A stretch of DNA of 64,000 bases from Mixophyes australis. Taxonomy: Eukaryota > Chordata > Amphibia > Anura > Limnodynastidae. The translations under genes and the position numbers were made by a program. The first letter of the stretch is position 1, and every line of letters starts with the position of its first letter. This document shows positions 11,408-23,492 of this stretch, piece by piece. Below the pieces are notes generated by a model, which did no database searches, had not been told where the DNA came from, and saw nothing but the letters and a program-made list of their open reading frames with translations. The stretch spans positions 68,810,205-68,874,204 of the forward strand of contig JAVHZZ010000002.1 in NCBI GenBank assembly GCA_036250195.1. Direction: 5' to 3'.

Positions 11408-12787
11408 GTTTGAAGAGGACAGTACACACGGGCTGATTGTCGTCATTGTTCAATATGATTTAACAATATGTCTGATAATAATAATAATAGCAATTGCATG
11501 GTCACTTTGGGGGCACACAAAGTGGTATTATCGGGCTACTTACCTGAGTGTGTGGGGCCAGCATGTGCGTCTGTCTCAAAAAATAGGGAAATGTCATTTT
11601 TATCTAAAGATCTACCCACTGTTTTTGTTTGAACAATGAAAACAGACAAAACCATCAAAATAAGGTAAGAAAAGTTACACAGATAACAATAACAATTGTA
11701 CCTTATCCATGTAACTGGATAATGTATACATAGATTTTTTTATCTATCAGATAGAAAAGAATCTGGAATGTCTCTCTAAAATGTTTCAAACATACCCATA
11801 GACTGAGACTTATTTTGAGAAGAATGGATGGGGCTGGTAAGACACAGCCAGCGACTCAGGGGATTTAACCTTGAACTCCTCAGCAATGATAGTACACAAT
11901 GCTCCAGTGTCTGTACAGAACACTATAACAACTCTTTCACTTGTACTTCGCTGCCAGCTCCCCGTTTCTAACGACAGAGTTGTCCCTGTCACTTTCACAA
12001 AAAACTTTTCCGGTCTCAGCTTTCGTTTTCAGACAGTCACCATATTTATTGGTCACGTTAATCCCAATAAATCTCTAAATTGGAGCCCTCATCAGCGCCT
12101 TGTTTTGGATTTGGTTCACACGATTTTACTACAGTTATATAACAACATTAGCATTCTGGAAACAAGGGTACATTGTAAAAGTCTCCAAACTCTCCAGGGC
12201 ACATTTAGGTGCAAAATTAGCTTTGAAACCCAGCAACCACTCATTAATGAGCTTTTATCTGTCTAGTTCAAGTGAGATAATGACATACTTGTGTGTGTAT
12301 GTTAAGTTGTACATATCGGAAGATTATGTCATTGTCATGGACAATTATGTCATTATCATTACAATTTTTATAAAATTAGTTTTTTTTATTTCTCATTTAA
12401 TGTGTATTTCATGTTTGCACATATGCATCTACCTAGAAGCAAATTATACTTGGAAGCTTTCTTTCAAACATTTATATGTAAGGAGTGCAAGCTGGTTACC
12501 ATGTACACAAGGTAAGTGCCATGATATATGATCCATATCCGGTCTGCCTATTATTTATGGTGTCTTGGCACAATGGCAGTCTCCATTGGGCTGATTGTAA
12601 GCACTGATGCTCGAATGAACCAGTTTGAAATTCAATTGACATTGGCCAGTTCGAGTGCCTTGACCTTGTTAGGTGTGCAATAGGGATTTTTGGGCTGGTT
12701 CGATGTGGTCTGATTGCCTCAGCAGCCCAGCCCTTGAATAAAAAATATAAAGTTATATTTGTAGGTTTTTGCAAAAATAATAATGTA
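11408..12787. other. unannotated stretch
   Basis: No supported gene. A minus-strand frame near 11810-11998 contains TDTGALCTII, vaguely like a retropepsin active site, without further support. 'gatgctcgaatgaaccag' near 12605 resembles decayed hAT-like sequence. Confidence 0.4.
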
Positions 12788-13120
12788 GGGCCTGATTCAT
12801 TAAGGATTTTAAATTAAGAAGTATCTTATTTAAGTCTCCTGGACAAATCCATGTTACAATGCAAGGGGTGAAAACTAGTTTTCTGTTTTGCACATAAGTT
12901 AAATACTGACAGTTTTTTCATGTAGCACACAAATATCAACTTTAAATTTCAGTGTGCAAATAAGCTTTCAAGTATTTGTGTGCTACATGACAAAACAGTC
13001 AGTATTTAACTTATGTGCAAAACAGAAAACTAGTTTTCACCCCTTGCATTGTAACATGGTTTTATCCAGGAGACTTAAATAAGATACTTCTTAATTTAAG
13101 ATCCTTGATGAATCAGGCCT
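12788..13120. mobile_element. palindromic MITE (GGGCCTGATTCATTAAGG family)
   Basis: Inverted arms of roughly 120 bp start GGGCCTGATTCATTAAGG and end CCTTGATGAATCAGGCCT. The 3-bp duplication GTA flanks it. Relatives lie at 51430-51758 and 62207-62459, and isolated ends at about 21866 and 58434. The 3-bp TSD suggests a Harbinger-like origin (inference). Confidence 0.8.
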
Positions 13121-13875
13121 GTAGTCATTTAAGCTCAAACATGTTCAAACCAAGTCAAACCTGCTCTCCTTGCTCAAATGTATCAATTGCTAGAATTTAT
13201 CAACATATTTTTACATTTATAGCTGATTCAAAAAATGGGAGCACCTCTAATTGTAAATTGTCAGTCCATGGTGGTGTTTCCTTCTGTGTGTACTGAAATG
13301 CTCATTCCACTGAGAAGATTTCATTTTCCTTGTTCTTTCTTTGAACTAGTGATCTGGACATTTGTCCCAACATACCTGATTGGCAAAGTATGGACATATA
13401 GACCATGCTGCCGATCCACACAGACCACACATCGACACCACCAAATCACATAAAAAATGTCTAGAACCCTCAGAGTCCCAGTAAAGATCTATGCTATTGG
13501 GGGTATGAATTCCCCTTTGTGTCTTTAGTGATGCATCACTGTTAAAATGCACAGTGGAGATACAGAGACAACTATGAGAATCTAACATTTCCCAAACATA
13601 GCAAGAGCAGTAATAAACTTCTCACAGCAGAATTAACGACTAAAGATGTAGCTTGGGGAAAAAGTGGAAGCCGCAAACATGATAAAACAATATTTTACTA
13701 ATTAAAAGGGTATAAAAGTCTCAATGAGAAATGACAGTGTGGGTTCTTTCTTCAAAGGCAAAAATTCCTGTACAGAAGGCATTTCTGCTTTAGATTATGT
13801 GAACATCATACTGCAATCCTATCTATATCACTACATATATGTCTTCCTGAGCAACACAAAATCCTCTTAGGTCAT
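13121..13875. other. unannotated; hAT-like scrap at left
   Basis: About 13128-13190 shares 'tccttgctcaaa' and neighbouring words with 59640-59740, suggesting one decayed family. Nothing else is recognised. Confidence 0.35.
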
Positions 13876-13935
13876 ACTTGCCTACTCTCCCGGAATTCCC
13901 GGGAGGCTCCCGAATTGGAAAAATCTTAAAAGCTG
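13876..13935. repeat. CATACTTGCC-family MITE fragment
   Basis: It contains CATACTTGCCTACTCTCCCGG and GGGAGGCTCCCG, the left-end signature of the MITEs at 21215, 23153 and 52390. Only ~60 bp remain. Confidence 0.6.
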
Positions 13936-14893
13936 GCATGTATGTCTTAGGTACAATATACTTCTTCTGAACATTGAATATTGTAAGGATTAATGTAAAC
14001 CCCCTCCCTCCCCCTTTAAAATATTGATCCCATTGTAAACTATTGACCTATATGTAAGCAAAAGTACATTTATATGGTCACTGAACTCCTTGATGACTTT
14101 TAATATCCTTATAATTTACAGTAGGCAGTTCATTATCTCATATAATAGCAGATTCTGTTTCATTATCAGAACCCATTGGTACAAACAGGTACAAAATGGA
14201 GAACAACATTGGACATGGCTTAGTGAATATATATATTTTTATTTGTCAGTTTTGTATCTCAGCACAATTCACGTCATTCAGCATGCAGATATGCAGACTA
14301 TGAACAACTGTGTTTAAAACAATGATGTCTGAAGTCCAGACATTTCTTTACAGGCTTTGGGCCAGGCTCCAAAAACCTTTTAACATCTTCACCTTCATCT
14401 GCATCAGTCAGGGCTTTTCATGGCTGGATGACAGTGACTCATTAAAGGGAAATTCCAAGGAATCTTATCAAGAGATCTTAACTTCAGCAGCCAGTACATA
14501 GCAGTTGTTTTTTTGTTTTTAAGTACGTCTGAAAAACAGAGTTGACTTTGCTCTCTCCTCCCTGTAAAACAACAACCAGGTTTTACACAGAACTATTATT
14601 TTATATTATTTTATATTATATTCCTTCTCCACCTATCTATCAGTGCAAGGACAATTTTTATCAACCTATAATTCTTCCTGAAATAATAAGTAAAATAAAA
14701 ATAATGCATAGAGATAAATAAATATATGAGCTGATTATTAACAGTTCAATAAAAAATGCATTTAGTCTTAAATTAACTAATCAGAATACCAAAAGTGCAT
14801 GATAAGAAAGCAAATAAAATGAATCTTGAAGAAACAACCCCGAAACACATCAGTAGTGTATCAGTCAAGGAGCAGTCCCACATAGAAGATTTA
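13936..14893. other. unannotated stretch
   Basis: AT-rich sequence. I see no gene, structured repeat or terminal motif. Confidence 0.5.
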
Positions 14894-15125
14894 TGGGCGT
14901 ATTCAATTGTCAGCGTTAACGCTGAAAAACGAGCGCTCGAAAAATATTACCGTTTATACGGTAATATTGCGCGCGAAAACCGTTAATGCGGTAGTTTACT
15001 CGCGGAATTTCAGCTCGCCGCTCAGGGAGCAGCGAGCTGAAATTCCGCGAGTAATTACCGTATTAACGGTAAGATTTTTCGAGCGCTCGTTTGTTAGCGT
15101 TAACGCTAACAATTGAATACGCCCC
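14894..15125. mobile_element. palindromic MITE with TTA duplication
   Basis: Long inverted arms run from TGGGCGTATTCAATTG to CAATTGAATACGCCCC, with inner words AGCGTTAACGCT and GAGCGCTCG repeated in both arms. Both sides are flanked by TTA (14891-14893 and 15126-15128), the target typical of PIF/Harbinger elements. 232 bp, non-coding. Confidence 0.85.
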
Positions 15126-15940
15126 TTAGTGTCTTTCAATAGCAAGTACTTTTTAAGTATACATCTTTTTTCTTAGTTATTCTACAAATCATTATCTCCT
15201 TTTCAAAAGTTCTCTGGTTGGCAAACAAAAATGGCTGCCAGACACAGTCAGGCAGCTACACAAACTGACAACTCTTGGCATGTCATGTGATGGCAGAGTG
15301 CAGACAGAGCTCAATGTTCCAAAGTCTCTCTGCTCATGTACCATATGACTGTGGTTGCCATGACACTCCATGAGTTATTAATAGCAGCCTGAAGAAAAAA
15401 AACAATGGAAAATGGTTAATACAAACATTGTTCTTATAGTCTGACACAGTGACTTATGTTAAAAAAAAACATACCGTACTTTTTATGGAATTACTTCTTT
15501 AAGTGTTCCTTTGCCCAATATCAAGTTTCTCTGGTCTATTGGATCTTATGGCGATCTAGAGTGTGGGGCTTGAAAAAATGACGTACCCCCAGACCTAACC
15601 TAGCAATTCCTATCTATATGAATAAACAACACTGATTGTAAAATGATAGACTATTGATTAAATATCACTTTATGCTTATGTCCATTCGTTCCAATAGGCA
15701 TTGCTGCACACATTAGTGAATTATCTGCACTGCTCCTTCCAGTCCCAGCAAATATATTGTCTTATGATGAAACCGCTGTGACTAGTATAGGCAAAGTGGA
15801 GAAGAGGTTGTTTATTGGATGTTATTCACTCATGTATACAGCAATGCCTGTCTATTGGAAGGAAAACGTAAAGTGATAGGCTGATTGATAGCCTATCATA
15901 GAAACAAAGAATTTTACGGCATATAAGTAGTCTAACCATC
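15126..15940. other. unannotated stretch
   Basis: No feature supported on either strand. Confidence 0.45.
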
Positions 15941-16240
15941 AGGTCCTGATTAAGGGTTTAGGTCACCCTAGGCTAATATGCCTATGGTGCCCCGTCGCCT
16001 TCCACACCAGGCTAATACACTATAGAAAAGCACAAACTCATCCTTGATTTAACAATCAAGATTCCTTTACCGCAACCCCCACCAATACTGGATCCTTTGT
16101 TATCAAAACTCAGCTTCACTTCAATTTTTAGTAAAGTGAGAATAGAGAAATGAGCAAGCGCTACTAAGGGTGCAGGTGTCTTTTTTACACTCTTATCGTC
16201 AAGCACCCAAGGAGGACTCATTGTCTACCATGGGATTTCG
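15941..16240. repeat. dispersed repeat shared with 27112-27680
   Basis: The words CTGATTAAGGGTTTAGG, GGCTAATATGC, CCAGGCTAATACAC and GAGCGCTACTGAGGGTG-like sequence appear in the same order at 27112-27680, where a SINE splits the copy. This defines an interspersed family of unknown class. Confidence 0.6.
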
Positions 16241-16402
16241 ACATGATTAAAACCTTCCATTTTGCTTCCATATTTTCTTTTTAATCTGGAGAACAACTAT
16301 TCTCTTATATTTTAAAATGAATTAAATGTGTACCAATACCTGTCAAAATTTTTAACCCAAAATATTTTGGTCCATGGCCTCCAGAACTATAATATAAATA
16401 TA

Positions 16403-16607
16403 AAGGCATATTCAATTAGGTCTGGAGGTCACGGTTGTGGGGCGGCTATGCATTACACAAGGTAATATGGTACTGCAACAATGCGGATTTCCCTTCGCAA
16501 CCCTATGTTGGGCGAAGGGAAATTGGCGATGTTGCAATACTGCATAGTACTTTTGCCAGCCGTTCCGGAATATAACCGCGATCTCCGGACCTAATTGAAT
16601 ATGCCTC
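16403..16607. mobile_element. palindromic MITE (AGGCATATTCAATTAGG)
   Basis: Arms run AAGGCATATTCAATTAGG to CCTAATTGAATATGCCTC, flanked by ATA on both sides. The GCATATTC and GCGTATTC starts of this element and of 14894-15125 suggest related families. Non-coding. Confidence 0.75.
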
Positions 16608-17555
16608 ATAGTGTCAACAATGACCTAATTAGAGGCATCTCTCTATTTGTCGGCATGGAGTGCTGTGTGTGGTGTCTTCCATCTCTTGACATCCTGTAAG
16701 GATGTAGTGACGTTGTGTTGGAGCCAGGGTTCTGATGTTGTTGTTCAGGAATAGTGTTGGAGTTGTGATGGGGCATGAGAATAGATAACTTGAAGGGCTC
16801 TGATCAATAATCGGAGAGGTGCAATTGAAAATCAAGGATCTGGAGAAAGTGAATTCAACAGAATTGAGAATATATATAAGACTCAAGATAGAAATACAGT
16901 AGAAATTCTGTTAGAAAATAAAAGGAAAATATAAGAAAAATGAGAAAGTACTAAAGGAAATACAAAATAAATAAAATAGAATACAGTCAAATCGAATAAA
17001 ATATAACAAAATAAAACATAACAAATGAAATAACTGAATAAGTATCAAGGTACAGATGTAGGATAAAGAAAAGATATTAATAGAATTAAAAATTAACCAA
17101 AAATCAGGATTAGAGGGAGAACAAATGTGATAGCGAAAATGCAGAAGTAAAAAGATAAAGTGGTAAAAATTGGCAGTATGATATGAGGAATAGAATAGAG
17201 AAAGGAGAAAGGAGAGAACAGAGTAGAGTATGAGTGATGGAGAAGGGGGGTTGAGGAAGAGAATAGAAAGTAGGGACAATATGACTGGGGTATAGGGAGC
17301 CAAGGTTTGTAATGTATTATTAATTATACTAAAGATATATAATCATTGGAACCAATAATGTAGTAAGTAGAGTAAACCAATAGTATAAATAAAATAAACA
17401 ATGTAACTATGAATATCATATGAAAAAAGCTAAATAAGAAAAAAATAGTAAAATGAGAAAAAAACTGTTGGAAGATGTTCAGTAAAGATTGGGGATAAGG
17501 GTGTTGGCAGAGAGGCAATAGTTTTTTTCTAGATGTATAGGAAATATAGGTGGAG
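16608..17555. other. A/G-biased stretch, no gene
   Basis: The plus strand is rich in A and G ('gaaaatataagaaaaatgag'). A 130-codon minus-strand open frame follows from this bias and contains only low-complexity hydrophobic residues. It could be an L1-type UTR, but no defining motif was seen. Confidence 0.4.
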
Positions 17556-17559
17556 GTAA

Positions 17560-17785
17560 GGAGACCCCAGAGGGGAGGTCATGTGACAAGTGCATGAGTG
17601 GGTGTGGCCATGGACCCGCTCCCTGCTATGAAATGCTGAAATTCACAGCATTGCATAGCAGGGACGGGGCTTGATGACACGTTAAGCACCACCTCCACCA
17701 TGTTCTGGGAGGGGCCTACTCTTCCAGGAGTTCAGGAGTACTCCCCGAAATGCTAGAATTTCCAGGTGAGTAGACAAGAATAATA
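17560..17785. repeat. CATACTTGCC-family MITE, partial
   Basis: The right end (17715-17782) reads, reversed, as CTTGTCTACTCACCTGG, a diverged version of the family terminus. An inner palindrome (CCCTGCTATG / CATAGCAGGG) is present. The left terminus is not clear. Confidence 0.45.
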
Positions 17786-18230
17786 TACACATAAAATATT
17801 GCATACAGCCAAAATATAGCAGAGGTGTATAAGATGCACACAGAGGCTAAGCTTGGAACAAACCATATATATGTTATATTCCCTGACTCCTTGCAGTGTA
17901 TTCATTTATATTTATTTTCATATGATGACTAGTTTTATAACATTCGGTACAATGGAAAACCATAGTCAAATTGGGCTTCAACAGTTAAAGGAGAAGAATT
18001 ATGTATAATCGCACATATACAGAACATAGCCTAGTATAGGGCAATTTGCCTTATATGAAAGAGCTATTAATAAAACAAAGTTTTCAGAAATTAAGTTATT
18101 TCAGACTTATCGTTTCTCCAGGGGAGTGAAATATGAAGCTCTATACTCGGCCTTATTTTACCTTTTTTGCCCTCTAGGTCATTTTATTGTTTGATTTCTT
18201 CCAGCCCAGTAAGCCCATACCATCACTATA
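17786..18230. other. unannotated stretch
   Basis: No supported feature. Confidence 0.45.
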
Positions 18231-18420
18231 TTGCATACTTGCCAACTCTCCCAGAGTGTCCGGGAGACTCCCGTATTTCGCGTGAGTCTCATGGAATCCC
18301 GGGAGAGTGTGGCAATCCCCCGATTCACCGGGAATGGCGGCGTTTAGCCCCGCCCCCTGCTGTAAAGTTACGCGTTTGCGTCATTACGTCACAAGACCTG
18401 TCCCATCGATTATAGTCTCC
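18231..18420. repeat. CATACTTGCC-family MITE, left part
   Basis: It begins CATACTTGCCAACTCTCCC and continues GTCCGGGAGACTCCCG, with the CCCCGCCCCCTG motif shared with 23153-23434. The right inverted terminus is missing. Confidence 0.65.
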
Positions 18421-19393
18421 TGAAACATACCTATCAACAGTCCCATGTAAGAGGGAGAAATAAACATGACCTTCAATTTCCAAAAGGCCCATATCTTTGG
18501 AAAATGGTATGTGTCTTGGGCAAATCGATGAAAGACTTCTTTTGTCCTGATTTTCATGTTGGAACTAATGTCAGACATACAAGAGATAAGACTATGATGG
18601 TTATCTACTAACTAATCTCTCATGAGCATGACTTCTTTACACTTATATTTACACACCAGCAACTAGCAGTGCATACCTCTAGATATTTGTGGAGTGAGGT
18701 TATTTTTGGATCCTGTTACAGGATGTTAATGTTTAGAGAAGACACTGCCCCAGACAATCTAGTCTCCCCATGTACCTGTGCTAGGTGACTGCTGTTAGCA
18801 TTGGTCTGGTCTGTCTGGAGATTGTGCAATCCCCCATTTACAATTTTGTTTTGGTCTGTACTTGTACAGCGCTGTGTAAAATTTTGGTGCTTGATAAATA
18901 CTAATAACTTAACCACCAAGTAGCAATGCAAAATGCAGATGTTATTTGTGCAGCATAATATGTTTTCATAAAATGTTTTAATTTAATTAAAATACGTTTT
19001 CCTTTTAAGGTATTTTTAAACATGTATTTCTAGTGGGAATGGAGTATTGTTCTCGGCACAGTGCTGCGTAATAAGATTGGCGCTATATAAATAAACGATA
19101 AGAACGTACTGAGAGCAATGCAGCTGTTGTGTTAATTTGTGACTTTCCCATATATGCTGCTACAGAAACTGAAGGAATGTAGGAGTGAAATATAAAATAT
19201 TTGAAAACATTATTAGAGAAGTGAAAAATGCAAAAGGGAGTCAGCCTGTTTGCTTAGTCCTAATTTGTAATTTCAAAAACAAGGTTGCATGTACAATATA
19301 CAGACTTGATTGGGGGGTCATTTATAAAACAAAATGTAAATGTGCAGTAAACTATCAGTAACTAGATATTTGCATACTTTATCTTACAATAGA
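18421..19393. other. unannotated, with two retroposon tail scraps
   Basis: 'tgtacagcgctgtgtaaaat' near 18860 and 'gcgctatataaataaacg' near 19081 are tail signatures of the SINE/LINE families. Between them nothing is recognised. Confidence 0.45.
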
Positions 19394-20294
19394 TCAGTTT
19401 TTTTTAATGGCTCGGTACTCCGCAATGCTCGCTATCTTTTGCTGGCCCTGCCTGACCTTGAGTGCCAGCAAGGGCATCTTAAATGTACCTGTCTCCACGT
19501 CATAGCCAGCTACCAGCTTCACAGCGTCAATTGCGTGCAGAAAGTTCAATGGTGTGGTAAAGTCTTCCATCCTCTCCAAATCGGTAGCTCTTCTGGCCTG
19601 TAGCAGTAGCCTGCCCATTTCTCTAAGCTTCTGATGGAGGTACTCATGCCTGCTAACATCTGATCCGACTCAAAGAGATGCTGCTTCATCTGCATGATGC
19701 GTCTGTCATTTTTGACTGCGAGTAAGACTTCATCATGGGTCATGTCACTCAAGAGCTTCCAAAAGCCACCACTGATGTCAGGAGGAACAGGCTGAGCAAA
19801 GATGCACAGTGACTGGACTGGACTGTTTTTGTCAGGTGTGAGCTTGTTGCCCCTTCGGTTTAGCTTACATCTCTTCATGTGTCATCACTGGTATTTCCGT
19901 GCAAACAAGCCCTGGCAGGCTGCACAGTGCATGAAGCCTTCGGCATCCATCTCTTTGTCTGGAAGTTTACACGGGACCAGAACGCCATGGCCTGCCCTCA
20001 TTGCCTCAGCGTTGTGTGCAAAGTTGCCCCTATTGCGAAGATGTGTCAATTGCATGCACTTTTCTTTCGAGTGCTTGGGGAATGTCATGGCCCAGGCTAC
20101 CTGAGTCTCATTGCGGTGAACATGCTCCATGTGCCGGAGTGGAGGGTTTGAAGGACCCTCTCCCTGAAATGAAGGGTTTCTCCCTTCTCTAGCTTGTGTT
20201 TGAGTTCACGGGCACCAGAGGGGACATTTAAAAGCCCCAGTCTAACCACTACAGTACAGTTCAGGCACATCCCATAAGGGAATGTATTAGTCAC
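19394..20294 (-). pseudogene. decayed mobile zinc-finger-type reading frame
   Basis: Minus-strand frames run consecutively from 20294 down to 19394 and read as one protein broken by frameshifts (20294 frame to 20130 frame; 19878 frame to 19618 frame) and by two adjacent stops near 19880. Visible parts: HLRNRGNFAHNAEAM, then a finger-like CAACQGLF followed, after the stops, by HMKRCKL (C-x2-C...H-x3-C), then 'WKLLSDMTHDEVLLAVKND' and a terminal segment AGYDVETGTFKMPLLALK. The arrangement resembles multi-copy vertebrate proteins that pair such fingers with a tyrosine-recombinase-like core, possibly Crypton-related. That identity is memory-based and unverified; the recombinase core itself is absent here. 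Confidence 0.5.
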
Positions 20295-21206
20295 ACATCA
20301 CTCAGGGGCATCACTCGGGCACATCCATACATCTGGCATTATACCCACTTCTTTTTTTTTGTAGTATTTAATGAAATTGTATTATTCCAGTACTGTACAA
20401 TACCAGCTGTTTATACATTTAGTAATTAGAAAATATTTTACAAATAAATAATATTGTGAGATTACATTTTCAAATATGTCCAGGTGGAGGGGTGGAAGGG
20501 GTTGATATCAAGTGAATGGTGCAAGGGAGGGCGCGGCTCTAGCTGAATAGCTTTTCACGCAGGTGGTTTGAATCTCTAATGTTGGCAATGACCCAGTCTG
20601 GGGGAGGCAGCACTGCAGGTTAGGTTTCTTACAAGCTAACAACCAGTTAGATTGAATATCTGGTAAACTGTTATCGCTAGATCAGGAAATAGGGGGTCAA
20701 GTCTCATCCACCATTATTTGCTAACACCAGTTCAGAGGGAGTACAGAGAAGTACATATCCCCTGTACTGTTGTGTAAAGTTGTGACTAGACTCATTCCTA
20801 AGGGAAGTTGGTTGTCTTAGCAACCAGGATAGAGACAGTTTCTGGCATTCCTGTTGGTGAATAGCACTGACTGCTGGTTGTACAGTGAACTCAAGTATCA
20901 GACAGCTGTACGAGCACTTTGAATTCTATAGCCATGAAAGGCAGGGGCTAGAGTATATAGTCACTAGAGATTGGGGTGTGCAATGCTCTGTGCTTTGTGT
21001 AGTTGTCACTATAATGTGCTGTGCACTGTATCATATTCTCCAAAAAGGTTCATTTTACAAAAGGGTTCCACACAAATATTGAACTGAGAAAGAATAGTAT
21101 ACTTTTCATTTTGTTATTTTTTGGAGGAGTTAACTAATGTGTTAAAGCAGACTCCAATGAGTATCCACTATTGCCTCCAAGTACAGGTTCAGAGACTTGG
21201 GGGTAA
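20295..21206. other. unannotated stretch
   Basis: AT-rich to about 20480, then ordinary composition. No gene or repeat termini recognised. Confidence 0.45.
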
Positions 21207-21214
21207 ATGTATCA

Positions 21215-21481
21215 CATAGTTGCCTACTCTCCTGGAATGTCCAGGAGACTACCGAATTTCTGGGAGTCCTCCCGGACTCCCGGGAGAGCAAGGCAACCTC
21301 CTGATTTCTAATCGTGGTGGGGGACAGGGCTTAGGGCGTGAATCACACGTCTGTAATTGGTCGGAAACAGTGATTGATGGTTTGGGGGCGGGGCCAAATG
21401 ACATAGCCCGTTGGGCCTGCCCCAACACGCCCTCCTCCCCCTGATCTCCCAGAGGAGTCCTTGCCAATGTAGGCGAGTATG
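21215..21481. mobile_element. hAT-type MITE (CATACTTGCC family)
   Basis: Termini CATAGTTGCC and GGCGAGTATG, with GTCCAGGAGACT and CCCGGACTCCCGGG inside. The flanks are atgtatca (21207-21214) and atgtatta (21482-21489), an 8-bp TSD with one mismatch. 267 bp, non-coding. Confidence 0.8.
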
Positions 21482-21489
21482 ATGTATTA

Positions 21490-22787
21490 ACTGCTGATTT
21501 TTTCCAACTCGCCGCTATTCGGCGAGTTTGCAGTGAAAATTCAAAGTGGCAATGGTTTTAAATGCATTATTTGCCTTTAAAGCCATTGCTGCCCTATATC
21601 TAATAGTCACACACATGCTATCTACTATTATATCTTATTTACCAATTAGTGTTAATCATTAGCACCTATCACGGTTGTGAAATAAAAAAAAGTAAAAACT
21701 CCCACAAAAAGGAGCACAGTCTGGTATGTAAAATTAACTCATCATCTGTCTCCAATCTCTTTCAAAGTCCTTTAAATGCCTAATGGAATACACGCTCTGT
21801 TTGTGCGTAGGCCGGATGTACGTACATTTTTTGGAAAGCTCACATTACGTTAGTTTTGCCCTCCTTGGTGATTCAGGCCCATAGTTGTTTCCAATGTACA
21901 GACCTAAGAATAGCTTAAATAAATCTGCCTAAAAGACAAACTTGACTTAAAATGGACTTCAAGAATATCAGACCTCATTATTATTCAGCGAGAGCCTTAT
22001 TTTTATGTATATTTGAATTTGTTAAGATGAGTGGAAGCTGCAATAATACTCATAATCAGTCACAGACTCCGAAGAGACAGTGTTGTAAATAGATTAATAT
22101 GAAAAAGCTTAAAATCGATTACCCATCAATAACTTTTTAATAAAGACGTTATATGTGAGAATTAACTAAAGTGGAATTCATTAGACAGCTGGTTGCATGT
22201 GATGTGCATTATCTGTACTACATATGTGGGTACCCTCTAGGATGGGGGACATGTTGCTTTTTGCCCCCTCTCCATAGAGGACGTACCCTGTATGGAACAG
22301 CCAGGAGCTGTTTTTTTATCATGGCGATGGACCCAATTCATGTGGTTCCTCTGTTATTGCAGAAACTTTATTCTAGGATCTGGGGGGTAATTTCCCTTTT
22401 TTTTCCATTTGCGGTACTAACAGTAATATTTGAAGTTGAAGTTTGGCCAAACTGCGACAAACAGAATTTCTGGGGTTAAATACACCTATACCTAAAATGC
22501 TTTACATTAAAATATCCCCTGTGACTAAGCACTTCCACTTTCACTTACTGCCCGGTAAATTCCAGCACTGCTTGGCTTCTATGTGTTGTACTTTGCTACT
22601 GTTTGCTCAGCAGATTATCTGCAGATTATTTGCTGTGACATTCTAGAGTTTGTGAACGGGGAGTGTCTTTACCAACATAAAGTGGAAGATGTGTACATAT
22701 TGTAGAGGGTATAACCTAATAGCTTTACACTAAGACAATGTGAATGTTAGGCCGGTGTTGCTGGTGGACAAAGTGAAGCTAACTGAG
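21490..22787. other. unannotated; one MITE end at 21866-21882
   Basis: CCTTGGTGATTCAGGCCC (21865-21882) is the right terminus of the GGGCCTGATTCATTAAGG family, but I cannot find its partner. Nothing else is supported; open frames around 22171-22646 lack domains. Confidence 0.4.
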
Positions 22788-22795
22788 GCTACGGG

Positions 22796-22969
22796 CAGGC
22801 GGGCTGGGAGAGGAAACCCCGCGGCCGCATCCCCTGTCATGTGATGCGGCCGCCTGTGCGAAAATATATTGCACCCGGGGGGCGGCCGGCCGGCCTATCC
22901 CCCGGCCCTAATAGCAGTCTGACTGAGCGGCCCAGGGGGGGCGCTGCCCCCCGGGCCGGCCCGCCCCTG
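22796..22969. mobile_element. GC-rich hAT-type MITE
   Basis: A very GC-rich 174-bp element beginning CAGGCGGGC and ending GCCCGCCCCTG, with GCGGCCGCATC / GATGCGGCCGC inside. A perfect 8-bp TSD, gctacggg, lies at 22788-22795 and 22970-22977. Confidence 0.85.
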
Positions 22970-23122
22970 GCTACGGGGAGGAGATTCGTCTTAGGTGCAC
23001 TAGTTAAGGATTGTCAGAACATATTAGGGTATTGGTGGGGAAATACAAATGTAAAGTAGATTTCAGGTGGGAAGAGGAGATGATAGGTGGGACATGGGTA
23101 CTATTAATTAGGACAGTACAGA

Positions 23123-23492
23123 GGCACAGTGGTTAGCATTGCTGCCTTACAGCATAGTTGCCTACTCTTCCAGAATGTCCGGGAGATTCCTGAATTTCTG
23201 GGAGTCCTCCCGGACTCCCGGGAGAGCAGGGAAACCTCCCGGCTCCTACCTACTTCATTAGTGAAGCGGGGGGGGGGCTTAGTGACACGATTCGCGTGTC
23301 ATCGTGACCCCGCCCCCTGTTGTAATAGGCTAAGATGGTAAAGTTTGCTTACCGGGCGGGGCCACGATGATGCAATACGCATAGCGCCACCCCCACACGT
23401 CCCAGAGGCCAAAACAAAGATGTTGGAAAGTATGCCTTACAATGAGCTTGATTCCCAACCAGGGCCCTATCTGTGTTGAGTTTGTATGGTTC
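23123..23492 (+). repeat. SINE interrupted by a MITE, 3' truncated
   Basis: The tRNA-like head 'gcacagtggttagcattgct' (23125-23152) continues at 23443-23492 with 'gattcccaaccagggccc' and 'gtgttgagtttgtatgg'. The MITE at 23153-23434 splits it between the A and B boxes. The tail domain is absent. Confidence 0.75.
23153..23434. mobile_element. hAT-type MITE (CATACTTGCC family) in a SINE
   Basis: Termini CATAGTTGCC and GGAAAGTATG. The flanks are ccttacag (23145-23152) and ccttacaa (23435-23442), an 8-bp TSD with one mismatch. It is inserted in the SINE head, giving a clear relative age. Confidence 0.85.

Noticed and set aside
11810..11998. Minus-strand frame with TDTGALCTII, like a protease active site
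   Set aside because: No flanking retroelement motif in order and the match is too short to support a call.
16911..17303. 130-codon minus-strand hydrophobic frame
   Set aside because: Explained by the A/G-rich plus strand; residue composition is low complexity and no membrane-protein family is evident.
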